From: Fragilaria crotonensis
Lineage: Eukaryota; Bacillariophyta; Fragilariophyceae; Fragilariales; Fragilariaceae
DNA: 64,000 bases
Assembly (NCBI GenBank): GCA_022925895.1
Contig: JAKSYS010000003.1
Coordinates: 391,651 to 455,650, forward strand
Direction of reading: 5' to 3'
Below the pieces are notes generated by a model. The model did not search any database. It saw nothing but the letters and a program-made list of their open reading frames with translations, and was not told the origin of the DNA. A program made the translations under genes and the position numbers. Positions 32,900-44,503 of this stretch are shown here, in pieces (positions within the stretch are counted from its first letter, which is position 1; each line of letters starts with the position of its first letter).

Positions 32900-35800
32900 C
32901 ACATCCATAAACAGCAGGCTTGACTAGGGCATCTCAGCTCTGCCCTTCGCGGTTGGAGGCTGAGCCTCAATTCTTGCTTTCAGAGTCACGCACGCACAAT
33001 ACGTCTAATTGATCTTCGAAGCGTCGCCAAAGTTCGAGGTCGGTCGGACTGCGCTCGACTGCTCCCATACGGATACCTCCTGTGCGGGTTCCAAAAGGGC
33101 AGTGTTGGAACTGACCGGTGAAATGGTCACGGTCCAGCGGTGCAGAAAGTCTCAATTACCACAGCGTTGACGATGTGGTGGGAAAGTCCGACAACGGCAG
33201 AACCATGGATGCTGGTGATTAATGAAGCTCTGAATTTCAGTGAAAGCCTGAAGGGATCATGCCTCTGCCTGAATCAGTTAAGGGCAGCTGGTAACCTTGT
33301 TCGGATCACGCCAATTCAGTTTGATGCTTCCTCAACACACTCAATCACGGTGCCGGATAGATTGGAGTTACCGCTTGAGATGAATGGTGTCATATCCATC
33401 AGATCGACGCTTACCAGACAGGTGTGTAAAAATTTGTTGAATTAACAGAGAGAGACCCTGGTTCCTCTAAGTTTTCCTAAACGGAGCACGCAGCTCACGC
33501 TGGTTGGTTCGTAACTGTAGTCCGAGTGACACATGATACTCACATTTGGCACTCGCCTGACGAATGCAAGTAGGAGGAAAGTTGTGCTAGTAAGCCCCGG
33601 CGTTCGCCAATTCTCACCAAACGGCGGTGCGTTGCGGTAGCATCTCGTATGTGCCTCCAATATCCGGCTGAACTTTGCGAAAGCGACGAGCTAGCTTCTC
33701 GATTGGTTGCGGCTATCAGCGTTGAATCATTCACGGAGAATGGGGATGGACTAGACGAAATGCTGGGAGACTCAGCTGCAAGACGACGGAGGAGGATTGC
33801 CGGATTTGCGGCTTTTTCTCACGTGAGGACAGAAGCCCTGTGATCCTCACCAAGGATATCTTGGCTAAGCGCTGGGGTATTGGCTTGGATACTGCACACT
33901 AGACGCTATCAATGACAACGCAGTTTGGGGTAAGGAGAGTTCTAAACTCTGTAGAACGCCGACAAAGAAACCGGCAAACTCAGTTACGCTTCCCAACGTT
34001 AAACAACACTAAGAAACTTTATACGGACAAGGTCTTCTCATCAACTGTTACACCCTTAACAGATGATGAGTTATCGGATCCGGTTGTACAAGGAAGGATT
34101 GCGGAGCTCAACTTGGCAATCACAGCAAAGATTGGTGACATGCTGAAGGACGCTGAGATTGACATAGAGCTGCTTGCAGCCATACCCGAAGTACCGGATG
34201 ATGTATTCTTGCCAGATCCGGGTGACGAGCCAGCCGCAGGAGATGCTGTCATGCCCAAAGCTGATGACTACACGCCCGAAGTTTTTGACAATTACCTTAC
34301 TGCGGAGGTGCTCTCGCCAAGAAATATGGGGACTATTGCCAAGGCGAAAGTGACGGGTGGGAAGCGCGATGAGATGGGAACGCGATTGGGAAGCGTCACA
34401 GCAACGCAGCCAATGCGCGACACCAGAGAATATGAAGTCAAGTTCCCAGACGGAGCAACTGATGTGTTCGCGGCGAATTTCATTGCTGAGAACCTTTATG
34501 CCCAAGTCGACGACGAATGTAACTCCTACTCAATTCTGAGCAAGATCATTGATCACAAGAAAGACTGTTCTGCTGTATTGAAGGGTGACGCGTACTATGT
34601 GCTGGCAACAAAGACTGGGGTACTTTGCCGACGGCAAACCACCAAGGGCCCGAAGGTGCTTGTCAGTTGGAGAGATGGGTCCTTGTCGTGGGTGCCGCTC
34701 AAGGACATAAAGGAGTGGAATCCAGTCCAAGTTGCCAAGTGTGCTGTTGCTAATTAAGTTCTTGAGGAACCAGTTTCGCCTCGTGGGCTCGTCACGTACT
34801 GCGGAAAAGAGACAGAATCATACGCAAAGTGAAGTCTCAATACTGGGATCGCACACACAAGTATGGAGTCTTATTGCCGAAGTCGGTCGCTGAGGCGTTG
34901 CGAATTGACAAGGAAACGGGGACAACATTCTGGAAAAAAGCAATTGAGAAGAAAGTTGGTACAATTGACATAGCTATTGAGTTCCCAGATGACAACAAAG
35001 CGCCGATTGGGTATCAGAAGTTAGACTGCCCTATGATGTACAATGTTGAGGTGACATTGGAGAGGAAAGCTAGATTTGTTGCGGGCGGACACCAGACTGA
35101 GCCAACCAAGGACATCACATTTGCAAGTGTTGCCGTGTCGCAAGATAGATTCCAATTAGCTTTTCTCGTCGCGGCACTAAATGATTTGGACATACTGAGT
35201 GCCGATGTGAGCGGAGCTTACCTGAATGCAAAGAAGGCTGCTGAAAAGGTATACACAATAGCCGGCAAGGAGTTTGGGCCTGAAAGACAAGGGCGTGTGG
35301 CTATCATAACGCGTGCATTGTATGGGTTACGGAATTCGGGCAAAGCGTGGAGGGACCACATGGCTGCTACACTTCGCAATTTTGGTTACACGTCGTGCAA
35401 GGCAGACCCAGACGTGTGGATGATGAAGCCGAAGTTGAAGCCAGACGGGATTCAAGTATTGGTCCTACGTGTTGCTCTATACAGATGGCATCCTAGTTAT
35501 CAAACCAAAGGCTGTCATGGAGTGGTTGGCATCCCGATACACTTTGAAGGCGGGCAGTGTGAAGGAACCAGACCTGTACCCTGGATTGCAGGTCAGCAAG
35601 TTCTGCATTGAAGACGAAGAGAATCCTGAGAAGCCCCAATGGGCAATGTCCTTGGAAAATATGTGAAGCAAGCTGTCGCAGAAGGTGATCTGGAGCTGTC
35701 GATGGTCGACCAATGTTTGCCGACTAGAGTATTGACACCGTTGTCGCAAGGGCACCGACCAGAACTTGATCAATCACGTGAGCTTGATGGAAAGCGAGGT

Positions 35801-36567
35801 CAGTGTTATCAAAGTCTGATTGACGTTCTGCGTTGGATCTGTGAACTTGGTTGTATGGACATCTTGGTTGCTGTTTGGATGTTATCACATTGCGTGGTAT
35901 CTCCACGTGAAGGGCACTTACAGCAAGTATTCCACCTGTTTGCATACTTAAAACATCACAAGCGATCCGAGATGGTTTTTGACGACACGGAGCCGGTTTT
36001 TGACAAAAATGCTTTCAAGGTCTGTGACTGGAGTGAGTTTTACCCGGATGCTGAGGAAGCAATCCCTCACAAGAACGTACCTGAGGAGCGAGGGCACGGT
36101 GTCGTCACAGCGGTCTTTGCTGCTGCAGATCATGCTGGCTGCAAGGCCACGAGGCGCTTGCATACAGGTGTGTTCATATTTGTGAATAGGGCTCCGATCA
36201 TGTGGTATTCCAAAAGACAAAATAAAGTTGAGATGTTGACGTTCCGCTCTGAATTCTGTCCTCTGAAGGTTGCAATTGACATGATTGAAGGCATTAGAGA
36301 CAAGCTGCGGAAGATGGGTATTCCACTCAACGGTCCCGCGTCCGTGTTTTGCGACAACCAGTCGTTGTAAAGAACACCACGGCACCCGAGTCAGTGCTCA
36401 AGAAACAACACAATGCGATTGCGTATCACCGTGTCCACGACGCACAAGTGGCAGGATTCATCCGGGTTGCTTGGGAAAACGGTCGTGAGACTAACATTGC
36501 TGACCCGTTAACAAAGTTGATGCCTGGACCCCGTTTGAAGGAATTGATTGGGTATGTGCTGTGGTAA
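32900..36567 (+). pseudogene. Copia pol pseudogene (protease, integrase part, RT, RNase H)
   Basis: Readable pieces in order are: the protease-region segment LNQLRAAGNL and VPDRLELPLEMNGVIS (33280-33400); the integrase N-terminal segment AKRWGIGLDTAH (about 33864-33900) and GVRRVLNSVERRQRNRQTQL (33924-33990); the RT entrance EVTLERKARFVAGGHQTEPT (35050-35110); RT blocks with SADVSGAYLNAKKA and ALYGLRNSGKAWRDHM; the active site as YTDG instead of YxDD (about 35480); and RNase H blocks (ADHAGCKATRRLHTGVFIF, about 36125-36180) ending near 36567. Frame changes fall near 34757, 35455, 35660 and 36365. The long open stretch 33912-34757 jumps directly from the integrase N-terminal region to the post-integrase segment, so the integrase catalytic core is missing. 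Confidence 0.85.
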
Positions 36568-36812
36568 ATGACTGAGGGCTCCAAAATGGAGTACCAGTGC
36601 CCATATTCGTTTGAAAAATATACCGATGAAACAACAGGTGCAGGATGTTGGCGGCCTCTGTTGGAGATGTGATTTTGTACTCGTTGATCGCGAGCAATGG
36701 AATGCTATTGTATGAAAGGGGGACACATGCGTCATGAAGAGATCGCAACATGCAATTGTCAGACCAGGTACTATACTGATCACAACTGTGGGGACTGATT
36801 TCATCCTACCGT

Positions 36813-37025
36813 GAGAGCACAATATCGTGTATGTGGTGCCTAGATTCATGCACCAGTACAACAGTACTACATGGGACACGAGTTAAGGAGGGCTCACAAT
36901 TTCCGTTTTAGTTAATTACACTAAGTCCATCTACAACATGATGATGCCAAAACATGCATTGTCAATATTCCTGCAAGCAGTACTGCGGTTCATGATTCCT
37001 AGCGGTGCTGGGTGGCTCAAATCAA
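36813..37025 (+). repeat. Right terminal repeat (LTR) of the copia element
   Basis: This is the downstream partner of 26517-26729, with the same ordered blocks and several indels (for example an extra atgatg near 36940). The repeat pair defines the limits of the element. Confidence 0.75.
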
Positions 37026-39763
37026 CAATGGTTCATGTCGAGCTCTTTAAGAACAACTTCAGCATGAAAGATAGCACGACATGATGTGCAAGGAGGAGCG
37101 CATTGATGATTCTCTTGATCTCTTGATTCATTTTGGACCTGGACAAGGAGTCAGTTCATTATCGTCAACAAGAATAGGATTGGCAAAATAAGATCCAGTC
37201 CAAGCACTGGAAAGGCAAGCTGCTGCAAACCAACAGATGGATGCCGTGGAAAACAAGATTGGTGGTGGCAACTATGTTTCCCTTTTGCTTGCACATAAGT
37301 CAATGAGTGTGCATTGGCACCAACATGCCTTGGTGGTCAGAACCCCTGAGAGAAGGATATTTCAATATCCAAGTCCAACTCAGATTTTGCATCATTCTCA
37401 AAATCCAGCAGCAGTATTCGTGCAATTGACTTGTAAATTAGTCAGTTGTCTAGTATGCATGGTATAAAGTTGTATTGCTTTGTTGTTTCTTACAAATCAA
37501 TGTTTGTTACATGCTGCTGATGAAGATATTGTAGTATAATCTGGGGCCTGGGGAAGTGGTCAATCAAGGAGAATTTCAAGCCTCTCAGGCACATGGCCAT
37601 GGTGGAGGGTTGGCACTGCTGCTCCACATCACCTGCGTGGGTGAAGTGGGTGGCAAAGCATTCCAATTTCTGTCGTCTATGCTGATACACTATATTGCTA
37701 TCCAGAAGTGATTGGCTTGTCAAATTGATTGGATGGGAAAGGTGGAGTCTGCAAAGAAGCAGCTGCAGATCTTCCCAGGGAAGGGATAGTGGTGTTCATC
37801 TGTAACATACATCATTAACTGGACAAAGGTGTTCTTGAAATGGGGATGCTCCCTGTGTCTTAGCAGTGACACCGCCAGAGGAGGACGTTGCTTCGTAGCA
37901 ATGTTTTGATTCAAATACATGAGTGGCTGCCTCAAGCATCAAAAGTTTATTATACTTGTGATAAGCTCTGCTGCTGGATAAATGAATCACTGATGCTTGT
38001 GGAGATAATTGGATTTGCTGTTTCCAATATTTTGGAGCATGGATACAGTCAACAGATGCATGAATACCATGGGCTACAAGCCAAGTATGGCACCATCATG
38101 TAGGAGAAAGGAATCTTCATTGATGGCCATAAACAAGCCATTCTAGTTGACAAAAGAAAGGAATCATTCTTATTTTGGATGCTCTCTTGATTCAAATATA
38201 TGCAATGGCGGGACGAGGGTGATGACATGCAAAGAGCGTGGCTACTAGGGTGGGAGTGCGCATCTGAATCAGCGATAGTGTGGGTCTCACACAATGAATC
38301 CAGCGTGATTTTCATCTCAAACAATGATGGTGGCAAAATAAGAAGGGGAATGGAAGGTCTATGAGGGTATCAGATTTCATCTGTCCATGCCATGGCAGGC
38401 TGTGCTTGGACAGTATTCCTATAGGTGTGATAAGGGTTGGCTGACAAACCTGGAAAGAAGAATAATGAAGGCAACTGGCATGATGCAACAGAGGATATAC
38501 TGAAGCAATCAGAGGAGAACAGTATTCCTGCTTTCGACCCAATGAATCCTGAAGCTTGCGGGCCTTTTGAGTTTGATAACAGCACAAACGATGGGGCTTA
38601 TGCACCAGATACTCTTCTTGTGGCTGACGATGCATCAAAGATGAATCTGGGGCTGGAGGGAAAGTTCCTGCAATAAGAAGCACAGCATAAGTAAATTGAA
38701 AATAGGTAGCATTGTAAAAACCATGCATCAAGATAATGTATGGTACCCAAGGGCTTTCAGAAAGTTCTGTTGGAGAGAGAATTGTGGATGGACAACTGCC
38801 CAAACACTGTGGTGCCAGTTTTCTATCAAATCAAATCCAGCATGCTGTGCAATACACCATCTTGGGGCCCAGCAAGACTTGTTCAGAGCCCAGAAGTAAA
38901 GTTCTCCCTAAAGTTCACTGTGAATTGGGGTCAAACTGTTATGGCTCAATTATTGCATTGCTAAAGACTGTTCTGCAGCATTCACTTGATGCAGTACTGC
39001 TGTTGTCTGTACACAAGTACTTTCATCGGGCGACACATTTAATACAAGATTATTCCAAATGGTGCACCTATAAGCTTGCTGAGTATGCCCATACGAAGTG
39101 CATATCTCATAGGCGAATCCTGGACCATTGACTTGATCAGATGTTGCTTGAAATGGCGAGAGGGGGAGAGATAACAGATAAACTCGAGTACAATAGAACA
39201 GCAGTACACGCTGCTACCATCAAAGCTAAGCAGTACGACTGCAGTCCACGATACGGTACTACTACTTGCAGTTTAGAATTTGAAACAAGAAAGAAATGAA
39301 AAAATCCCTCGTGCTCTGTACTACTAGTCCTACGTCAAGTCCGAAATTCCCTTGGAAAATCACTTAACCTGTCTCATACAACCGTTTCTACTTAACCCCA
39401 GTATTTTTTGTCGCATGGCATGCGACAAAAATTCTTCCGAGTTTTGGGATATCCCAAAATTTTTGTCCTACGAAAAAGCTAGCGAGAAATTTCGTGCGAC
39501 AAATGTTTTTCAGTGATTCTTGTCGATTGCAACAACTCGAAGGCAACTTGTTGTTGCTTGAAGGTATCCAGAGACCAGTTGTGCACCCTGTCTCCGTACT
39601 AAAAGTTCACGTCTTTGTACACTGTAGGTTCTACATACAGTAGGTATTATCTGTAGACCCTCATACAGAGGTGTATGTGAACTTCGAAGTGCGCAGCAAC
39701 AACAGGCACCCGCCATTGCATCAACAAGAAATCAATTCTTGCTCTTGAAAGGTCCCCTCAATC
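37026..39763. other. Repeat-derived region without recognisable genes
   Basis: About 2.7 kb with short ORFs only. The longest plausible one (38437-38676, 79 residues, with AFDPMNPEACGPFEFDNSTN) is unrecognised and has no neighbouring exons. The last 450 bp carry the dispersed repeat shared with the window's left end and two strong palindromes (39405-39459). Confidence 0.5.
39405..39459. repeat. Two adjacent perfect palindromes
   Basis: 39405-39431 is a 27-nt inverted repeat with 13-nt arms around a single G (arm TTTTTGTCGCATG). 39442-39459 is the perfect 18-nt palindrome TTTTGGGATATCCCAAAA. Both sit inside a dispersed repeat related to 1-145. Confidence 0.8.
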
Positions 39764-40372
39764 ATGTCAAACAACAGTGATGGTGGCGATGAAAGTGACT
39801 CTGATCTTGAGGATATGATGTATTTGATGTCTGGTTCAGCTGGTGATGCTGATTTGGATGATGCAGACGATGAGGAACCGATAGGAGAATGGAACTTCAT
39901 CAGAGAGTTTGAGACAAGTATCGAGATCAATTTAGTAGACCAACATCTGCTGGAGGTGGCCCGCCAGGAGGTACCAATTGTCCTTAACCGTCTGAAAGCC
40001 AAGATGTTTGGTGGTAGAGTCAGGAATCTGTGGAAGGTTGCACCTGCTCATTTTTTAGAGGCGTGGACGGATGCTAATTTGCTGGGACATATCAAGCAAT
40101 TCATCAATAAGAACTTATCTCGGGATTCAGTCTCGAATTCAGAGATACTTGCCTTCATTCGGATTGAATTGATGCTCTCATTCTACCGAGTCTCCCCTTC
40201 ATTGTACTTTGATATGGATGAGCGAGCAAATTTTCCATCTGCAGGACAGGGTTACGAGTATACGGTCGGAAAGAAGGCATTCCCGCACCTCCAGACTCCA
40301 GACTCCAGACTCCTAACTCCAGACCCCAGATTGCATCCAACTCCAGTACAAGTACTGTACTTGTACTCCTAG
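39764..40372 (+). CDS. Truncated transposase-like N-terminal ORF
   Basis: The 202-residue ORF starts with an acidic stretch (MSNNSDGGDESDSDLEDMMY), as piggyBac-group transposases do. It continues with a region containing NLWKVAPAHFLEAWTDANLL and SEILAFIRIELMLSFYRVSP, which resembles the segment just before the catalytic domain in DDE_Tnp_1_7 (piggyBac-like) proteins. The remaining 30 residues run into a low-complexity repeat (TPDSRLLTPDPRL) and the GTAC-rich flank, so the catalytic part is lost. The family call is tentative. The last coding part may simply be read-through into intergenic DNA of the next gene's promoter. Confidence 0.4.
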   Translation: MSNNSDGGDESDSDLEDMMYLMSGSAGDADLDDADDEEPIGEWNFIREFETSIEINLVDQHLLEVARQEVPIVLNRLKAKMFGGRVRNLWKVAPAHFLEAWTDANLLGHIKQFINKNLSRDSVSNSEILAFIRIELMLSFYRVSPSLYFDMDERANFPSAGQGYEYTVGKKAFPHLQTPDSRLLTPDPRLHPTPVQVLYLYS

Positions 40373-40494
40373 TACTACCTGGTAGTCTAGTGCAGAGTGC
40401 TGGTAGGCTATGCGCCGTGCATGTGTAAGACACGGCAATTCCAGGTTGCGGGCACTGTCTCAAAATCACTCTACTACGAGACAGAGATAGCGCC

Positions 40495-41514
40495 ATGAGA
40501 AAGGCCTTCACTTTCCCACTCCTTGCTCTCGGAGCCACTGGAGGATCTGCATTTGCACCTTCCCCTTCATTACTTGGTCAGAATGCAAGAGGGGGGAACC
40601 TTCAGTGCGCAGCATTTCCTCGAACATTGGTTGGAGGTGCTGCCATCATGTGCTGGTCCTCGCTCAAAATAGTCTCGCAAGGAGATGCGGCGATAGTTGA
40701 AAGATTGGGAAAGTTTCACAAGAGATTAGATCCAGGCCTTCATGTTGTGATTCCCTTCATCGATCGTCTCCGAACGACGATCAGCCAGCGAGAACAGGTC
40801 TTTGATATTCCTCCGCAAAAGTGCATTACATCCGACAACGCACCCTTATCAGCTGACGCCGTTGTTTATTGGAGGGTAGTCGACCCCGCCAAGGCTTTCT
40901 ATTCGGTTATGGACTTGAAATTAGCTATTCAAAATCTGGTTCTTACACAATTGCGAGCTGAAATTGGAAAATTAACGCTGGACATGACCTTTTCGGCTCG
41001 CGAACAGATAAACTCAGTACTTTTAAGAGATCTGGATGTGGCGACGGATCCCTGGGGCGTCAAAATAACTCGCGTTGAAGTGCGCGATATCATTCCAAAC
41101 ATGGAAATAATGCAAGCCATGGAACTTCAAATGGCCGCAGAGCGGACCAAGCGTGCTGTTGTCATCAAGTCAGAAGGAGAACGCGAACGGTCCATCAACG
41201 AAGCCGAAGGCAAAGCCCAGTCTCGCCTCATTGACGCCAAAGCGTCTGCTGAATCCACAACATTGCGGGCATCGGCGGAAGCCTCCAAGTTAGAACTAGA
41301 GGCTCAGGGGGCTGCGAAGGCGCTTGCTGTGTATGCGCAGGTCTTGGGGGGTAGCGAAGAGGCAGCTCGATTCCAGTTGTTTCGCGAATATATCGGGGCG
41401 CAACGTTCCTTGGCGACGAGCAACAATGCCAAAGTCATCATTTCACCCGACTCCGCAAATGACATTTTCGTGAAGGCCATGGCATTTACCGACTCATCGC
41501 TGAAATCTGTATGA
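40495..41514 (+). CDS. Plastid-targeted SPFH/band 7 (stomatin-like) protein
   Basis: This single exon encodes 339 residues. The first 22 form a signal peptide ending GGSAFAPSP, the textbook diatom ASAFAP motif that sends preproteins through the ER into the complex plastid. The SPFH domain (about residues 60-240) has VERLGKFHKRLDPGLHVVIP, LSADAVVYWRVVDPAKAFY and the region ending VKITRVEVRDI, as in stomatin-like protein 2/prohibitin relatives. It is followed by a charged coiled coil (EGERERSINEAEGKAQSRLI and onward) that drives oligomer formation. It should act as a ring-forming membrane scaffold in plastid membranes, perhaps with FtsH-type proteases. SLP-2 of mitochondria is the nearest family; the plastid address is specific to this copy. 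Confidence 0.92.
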   Translation: MRKAFTFPLLALGATGGSAFAPSPSLLGQNARGGNLQCAAFPRTLVGGAAIMCWSSLKIVSQGDAAIVERLGKFHKRLDPGLHVVIPFIDRLRTTISQREQVFDIPPQKCITSDNAPLSADAVVYWRVVDPAKAFYSVMDLKLAIQNLVLTQLRAEIGKLTLDMTFSAREQINSVLLRDLDVATDPWGVKITRVEVRDIIPNMEIMQAMELQMAAERTKRAVVIKSEGERERSINEAEGKAQSRLIDAKASAESTTLRASAEASKLELEAQGAAKALAVYAQVLGGSEEAARFQLFREYIGAQRSLATSNNAKVIISPDSANDIFVKAMAFTDSSLKSV

Positions 41515-41680
41515 TTGGCCGCACTTACACTCTTGTGTGCCAAGTACAACATTACACCAAATCTATGTAAGGCAATGATTTGCTACATTGCGTGCGTCAG
41601 CATCGACGCTTGCTGGCTACATATAGGTGATAATGTCACTCCACATACAACGCCCAACCTCAACGTAGTTAAGTGTCCCC

Positions 41681-43568
41681 CTAGGGCGATTCTGCTGATT
41701 TCGGTGGCCGAATAATAGTCCACGCCAACAAACATTCCGTGGTGCTACTGTGGTTTGCCAACATGTATGCATTCCCGGGAGGGATACGGAATTGGTCGCC
41801 AGCGCTCAGTAAGAATCGTTGGGCTGTCTCAGCAGAGAGTGAGCCTTCTTCCTCGTGAGGATCCCCGTACGCGACCTCAACTGAGTTTGGCTGGCAGCTG
41901 CAAACAGTGAAAACCTGAGAACAGGCACCTGTTGACTCTGGATCCTTGATTCCCTTCGGTGGCAATTTTAGATTTCCCATGAGGTACCCAACAAAAACAT
42001 TGTTGTCGGAGGAAGGAATATTGAAGGACTGAGCTGCTCGTCCCACAACCATCCCCTCGTGCTTCTTTCGCCCGGTTTTCGGGAGAGGCAGCACAGTATC
42101 ATTGAGATTCTCAGAATACGAGACCACCTCTGCAATCGCATTCGTAGAGAAGTTAGAGGGAATATTCACAAATATTTAGCACAAACATCAAGAACTTACT
42201 CTCGTTACTCGCATCCTCCAAACCTTCATCCCATATTTGCGCATATTCGCCATCCATATAGTTGTATTTCTTGCGCAGCCTTGAGTCATCAAATGGCTTC
42301 TCGTTCTCAATAATACTTGCACGATGAGGAGGTCTTCCTTTCTTTGAGCCGGGTTGAGAGGTCGCTGGTTTGCGCTGTCTTCGCGGTGTCGGGAGAGCAG
42401 TTAAAACACTCATTGGGACTGGCATACAACCCATTTCGTCTCCTAGTTTTCCAGCTTCACTGTGCGGACCGTACACCACCCGTTCGTTCTTCCAGTATGC
42501 AAGCGGCTTGACACGCATGCGCCTGCTTCGTCTCTTTCCTACTTCCGGTGATTCCTTGTAGTCAGAAACAGGCACCGGGTTCATTTGTCTGTTTCCGACC
42601 GGATATCCTGGTGGTGAGAACATGGTCGCTTGCTTCTGTTTCTTCTTTCCCTTTGGCACAGCAGGTGTCTTTGCGGAAACGTCATCGGTGGCGTCGCTCT
42701 TGCGCGGGCGTCCACGTTTTTTCTTTTCCGGCATTGGCACCGGAGTTGGTTCCGTTGACGTAGTGCTCCCATTTGATGCGGCTATCGGTGAATTCATATC
42801 AAAACCAGCGCCTTCGTTCTCATCGTCATCATCACGGCTGGTCTCGTTTTGCTTTTCTGGTATTGGTGATTCTTCTTGAACTTGTGGCGATCGAGATCTG
42901 GAAATGGACTGATCTTGCGGAAAGTCAACATCGACTTCCGTCATATGCTCGGGCTCCTCGTCAGGATGCATATCGTCCGGTGGAGGCGGTGGGAGCAAGT
43001 CATCATCTTCACCTGGATCATCATCATCCATCGGAAAGTCGTCATCCGGTGCTGAGGGTGAAATTTGCATAGTGGCGACCCCAACAATGGGGCTTTTTGA
43101 CGCCGCGTGGTTTGCTACAACGAGGTCGTCGACTTCGCTTACAGCCGCTCGAGCCTTCTCAGGCGTCTTCTCTGGGGTTTCTTCGGGAGACTTTGGTGTC
43201 GGAGGAGCTGTGGTGACAATACTAAGATCTCCGGGACTGATGGCGCCCACTTCCAGCTTGCTTCGAAACTTTTCAATCTTGACACCAACACTATCTCCAT
43301 CAGCATTTCCGTCCAGAGAGAAACGAGGAGTACTCCTCTTTTCTTTCTTGTTAACCTTTCGATTATCCTGCTTGAGTGGCTGCCGCTTCTTAGGTGTTGA
43401 CTTGGTCTTCGGTATAACTTTTGGCGTTTTTGCCGTATTCCAGAATTCGTCAATGTCTTCTAAGCCATTTTCGTTCAGATTGATGTTGGTGTCGAGGTGC
43501 ATCTTTCTGCTGCCCCTCAATACCCTACCGACAATTTCGGACGGCGCTGACGGCGATGCGGTTTCCAT
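41681..43568 (-). CDS. CENPC: Centromere protein C (CENP-C/Mif2) with cupin domain
   Basis: Two exons (43568-42200 and 42129-41681) join over a 70-nt intron (42130-42199, GTAAGT..TGCAG) to give 605 residues. The CENP-C motif, RRSRRMRVKPLAYWKNERVV, lies at about residues 344-363. It is the nucleosome-binding signature (R-x-S-x-R-x-x-x-x-P-x-x-Y-W) that contacts CENP-A and the H2A/H2B acidic patch. The C-terminal exon is the Mif2 cupin dimerisation fold, with MGNLKLPPKGIKDPESTGAC, FTVCSCQPNSVEVAYGD and GDQFRIPPGNAYMLANHS. Upstream are an AT-hook-like KKKRGRPRKS (about 279-288), long acidic stretches and serine/proline sites. The protein anchors the kinetochore to centromeric chromatin. It converges with the SPFH gene (166 nt between stops). 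Confidence 0.93.
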
Positions 43569-44503
43569 TGTGAAGCAATGTGGAAGAAAGCGTTTGTTTT
43601 GACAGAAGTATGGACTATAGGATAACCAGGTACCCGTATTTGAAGTTCGAAGTGTGTTGTAACAAGCAAGAAGGTGATGTTCGTTTCAGTTCATGCATTC
43701 GAATGCAAATCTGAGATGAGACCAGAGGGTATGTGCTGTGTGTTTTGAATCACCCGTTTCCAAGTCAACGGTTTTTTAGAGGCCTGATACGAAGACCCGA
43801 CAGTAGCCTGAGCGGATTTCTACGTCCTTCAACCCGTACTCCAGTACTGAAAGTTATAGGCGAGAGGCGAGTGCTGCGAGTGCACAGTGCACAGTCGCTT
43901 TCTACATTTGAATTCGCTACTGGTACTCCAGTATGCAGCCACTTGTACCAGAAACCACAGACATCACGCCGTACTGGAGTACTTGAGAGTGGAGACTGGA
44001 GCGTATACCGGAATACCGGTAGTATGATGATATGACATAGTAGTACCTCTAGAGTACCTACCGTAACTAGTATAGTACCATGTACTGGAGTCTACTCAAA
44101 TGAAAAAATAAAACCTCTTCGACGAGTTCACTCAGGACACGCCAGATAACGAAGATAGCAACTCATCAGAGACATGTAAAATGTATCATACAACTTCTGT
44201 AGTACCGGTACCATGGATGATGCACAATCCATAGTCCAGGTCTACCAGTAGCTAGCTATTCTCGGAGTACTTGTACCTCCTTCCCAGAGTAAAATGCCAT
44301 GAAGACTCTACGGTAGTGTCTCAAGTACATGTCATGTTGACACTGAGATCGTTAATACAATGTCTCTTCTTATCATTATGCATACACAACACCACAGGCC
44401 TCGCGTGCCAAAAAAAATCTGCTGCCCATGACAAAACAATTATTCATTCTCGACCCCAGGAGGCAGTTCTCAAGCAGCAGATTTCCCCTCGTAAGTTAAG
44501 ATT
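43569..44503. other. Intergenic region, GTAC-rich
   Basis: 935 bp lie between the CENP-C start and the stop of the HMG-box gene. From 43840 to 44280 the sequence is crowded with GTAC palindromes (for example gtaccggtaccat near 44202). No RNA or protein gene is supported. Confidence 0.5.

Larger units (their letters stand above)
26517..37025 (+). mobile_element. Decayed Ty1/copia (CoDi-like) LTR retrotransposon with nested insertion
   Basis: The element is bounded by diverged direct repeats (26517-26729 and 36813-37025). Inside, in order, are gag remnants (27338-28320), a nested element (about 28739-32871), protease and integrase N-terminal remnants (about 33150-33990), and reverse transcriptase and RNase H remnants (34800-36567). 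The order protease-integrase-RT-RNase H is the copia order, and the wording of the gag and pol blocks is of diatom CoDi type. At least six frameshifts or stops, an altered RT active site and a missing integrase core show it is dead. The difference between the two terminal repeats implies an old insertion. Confidence 0.85.

Noticed and set aside
43072-43602. Long plus-strand ORF opposite CENP-C
   Set aside because: Antisense shadow of the acidic, serine-rich exon of CENP-C; the composition is explained by the real gene.
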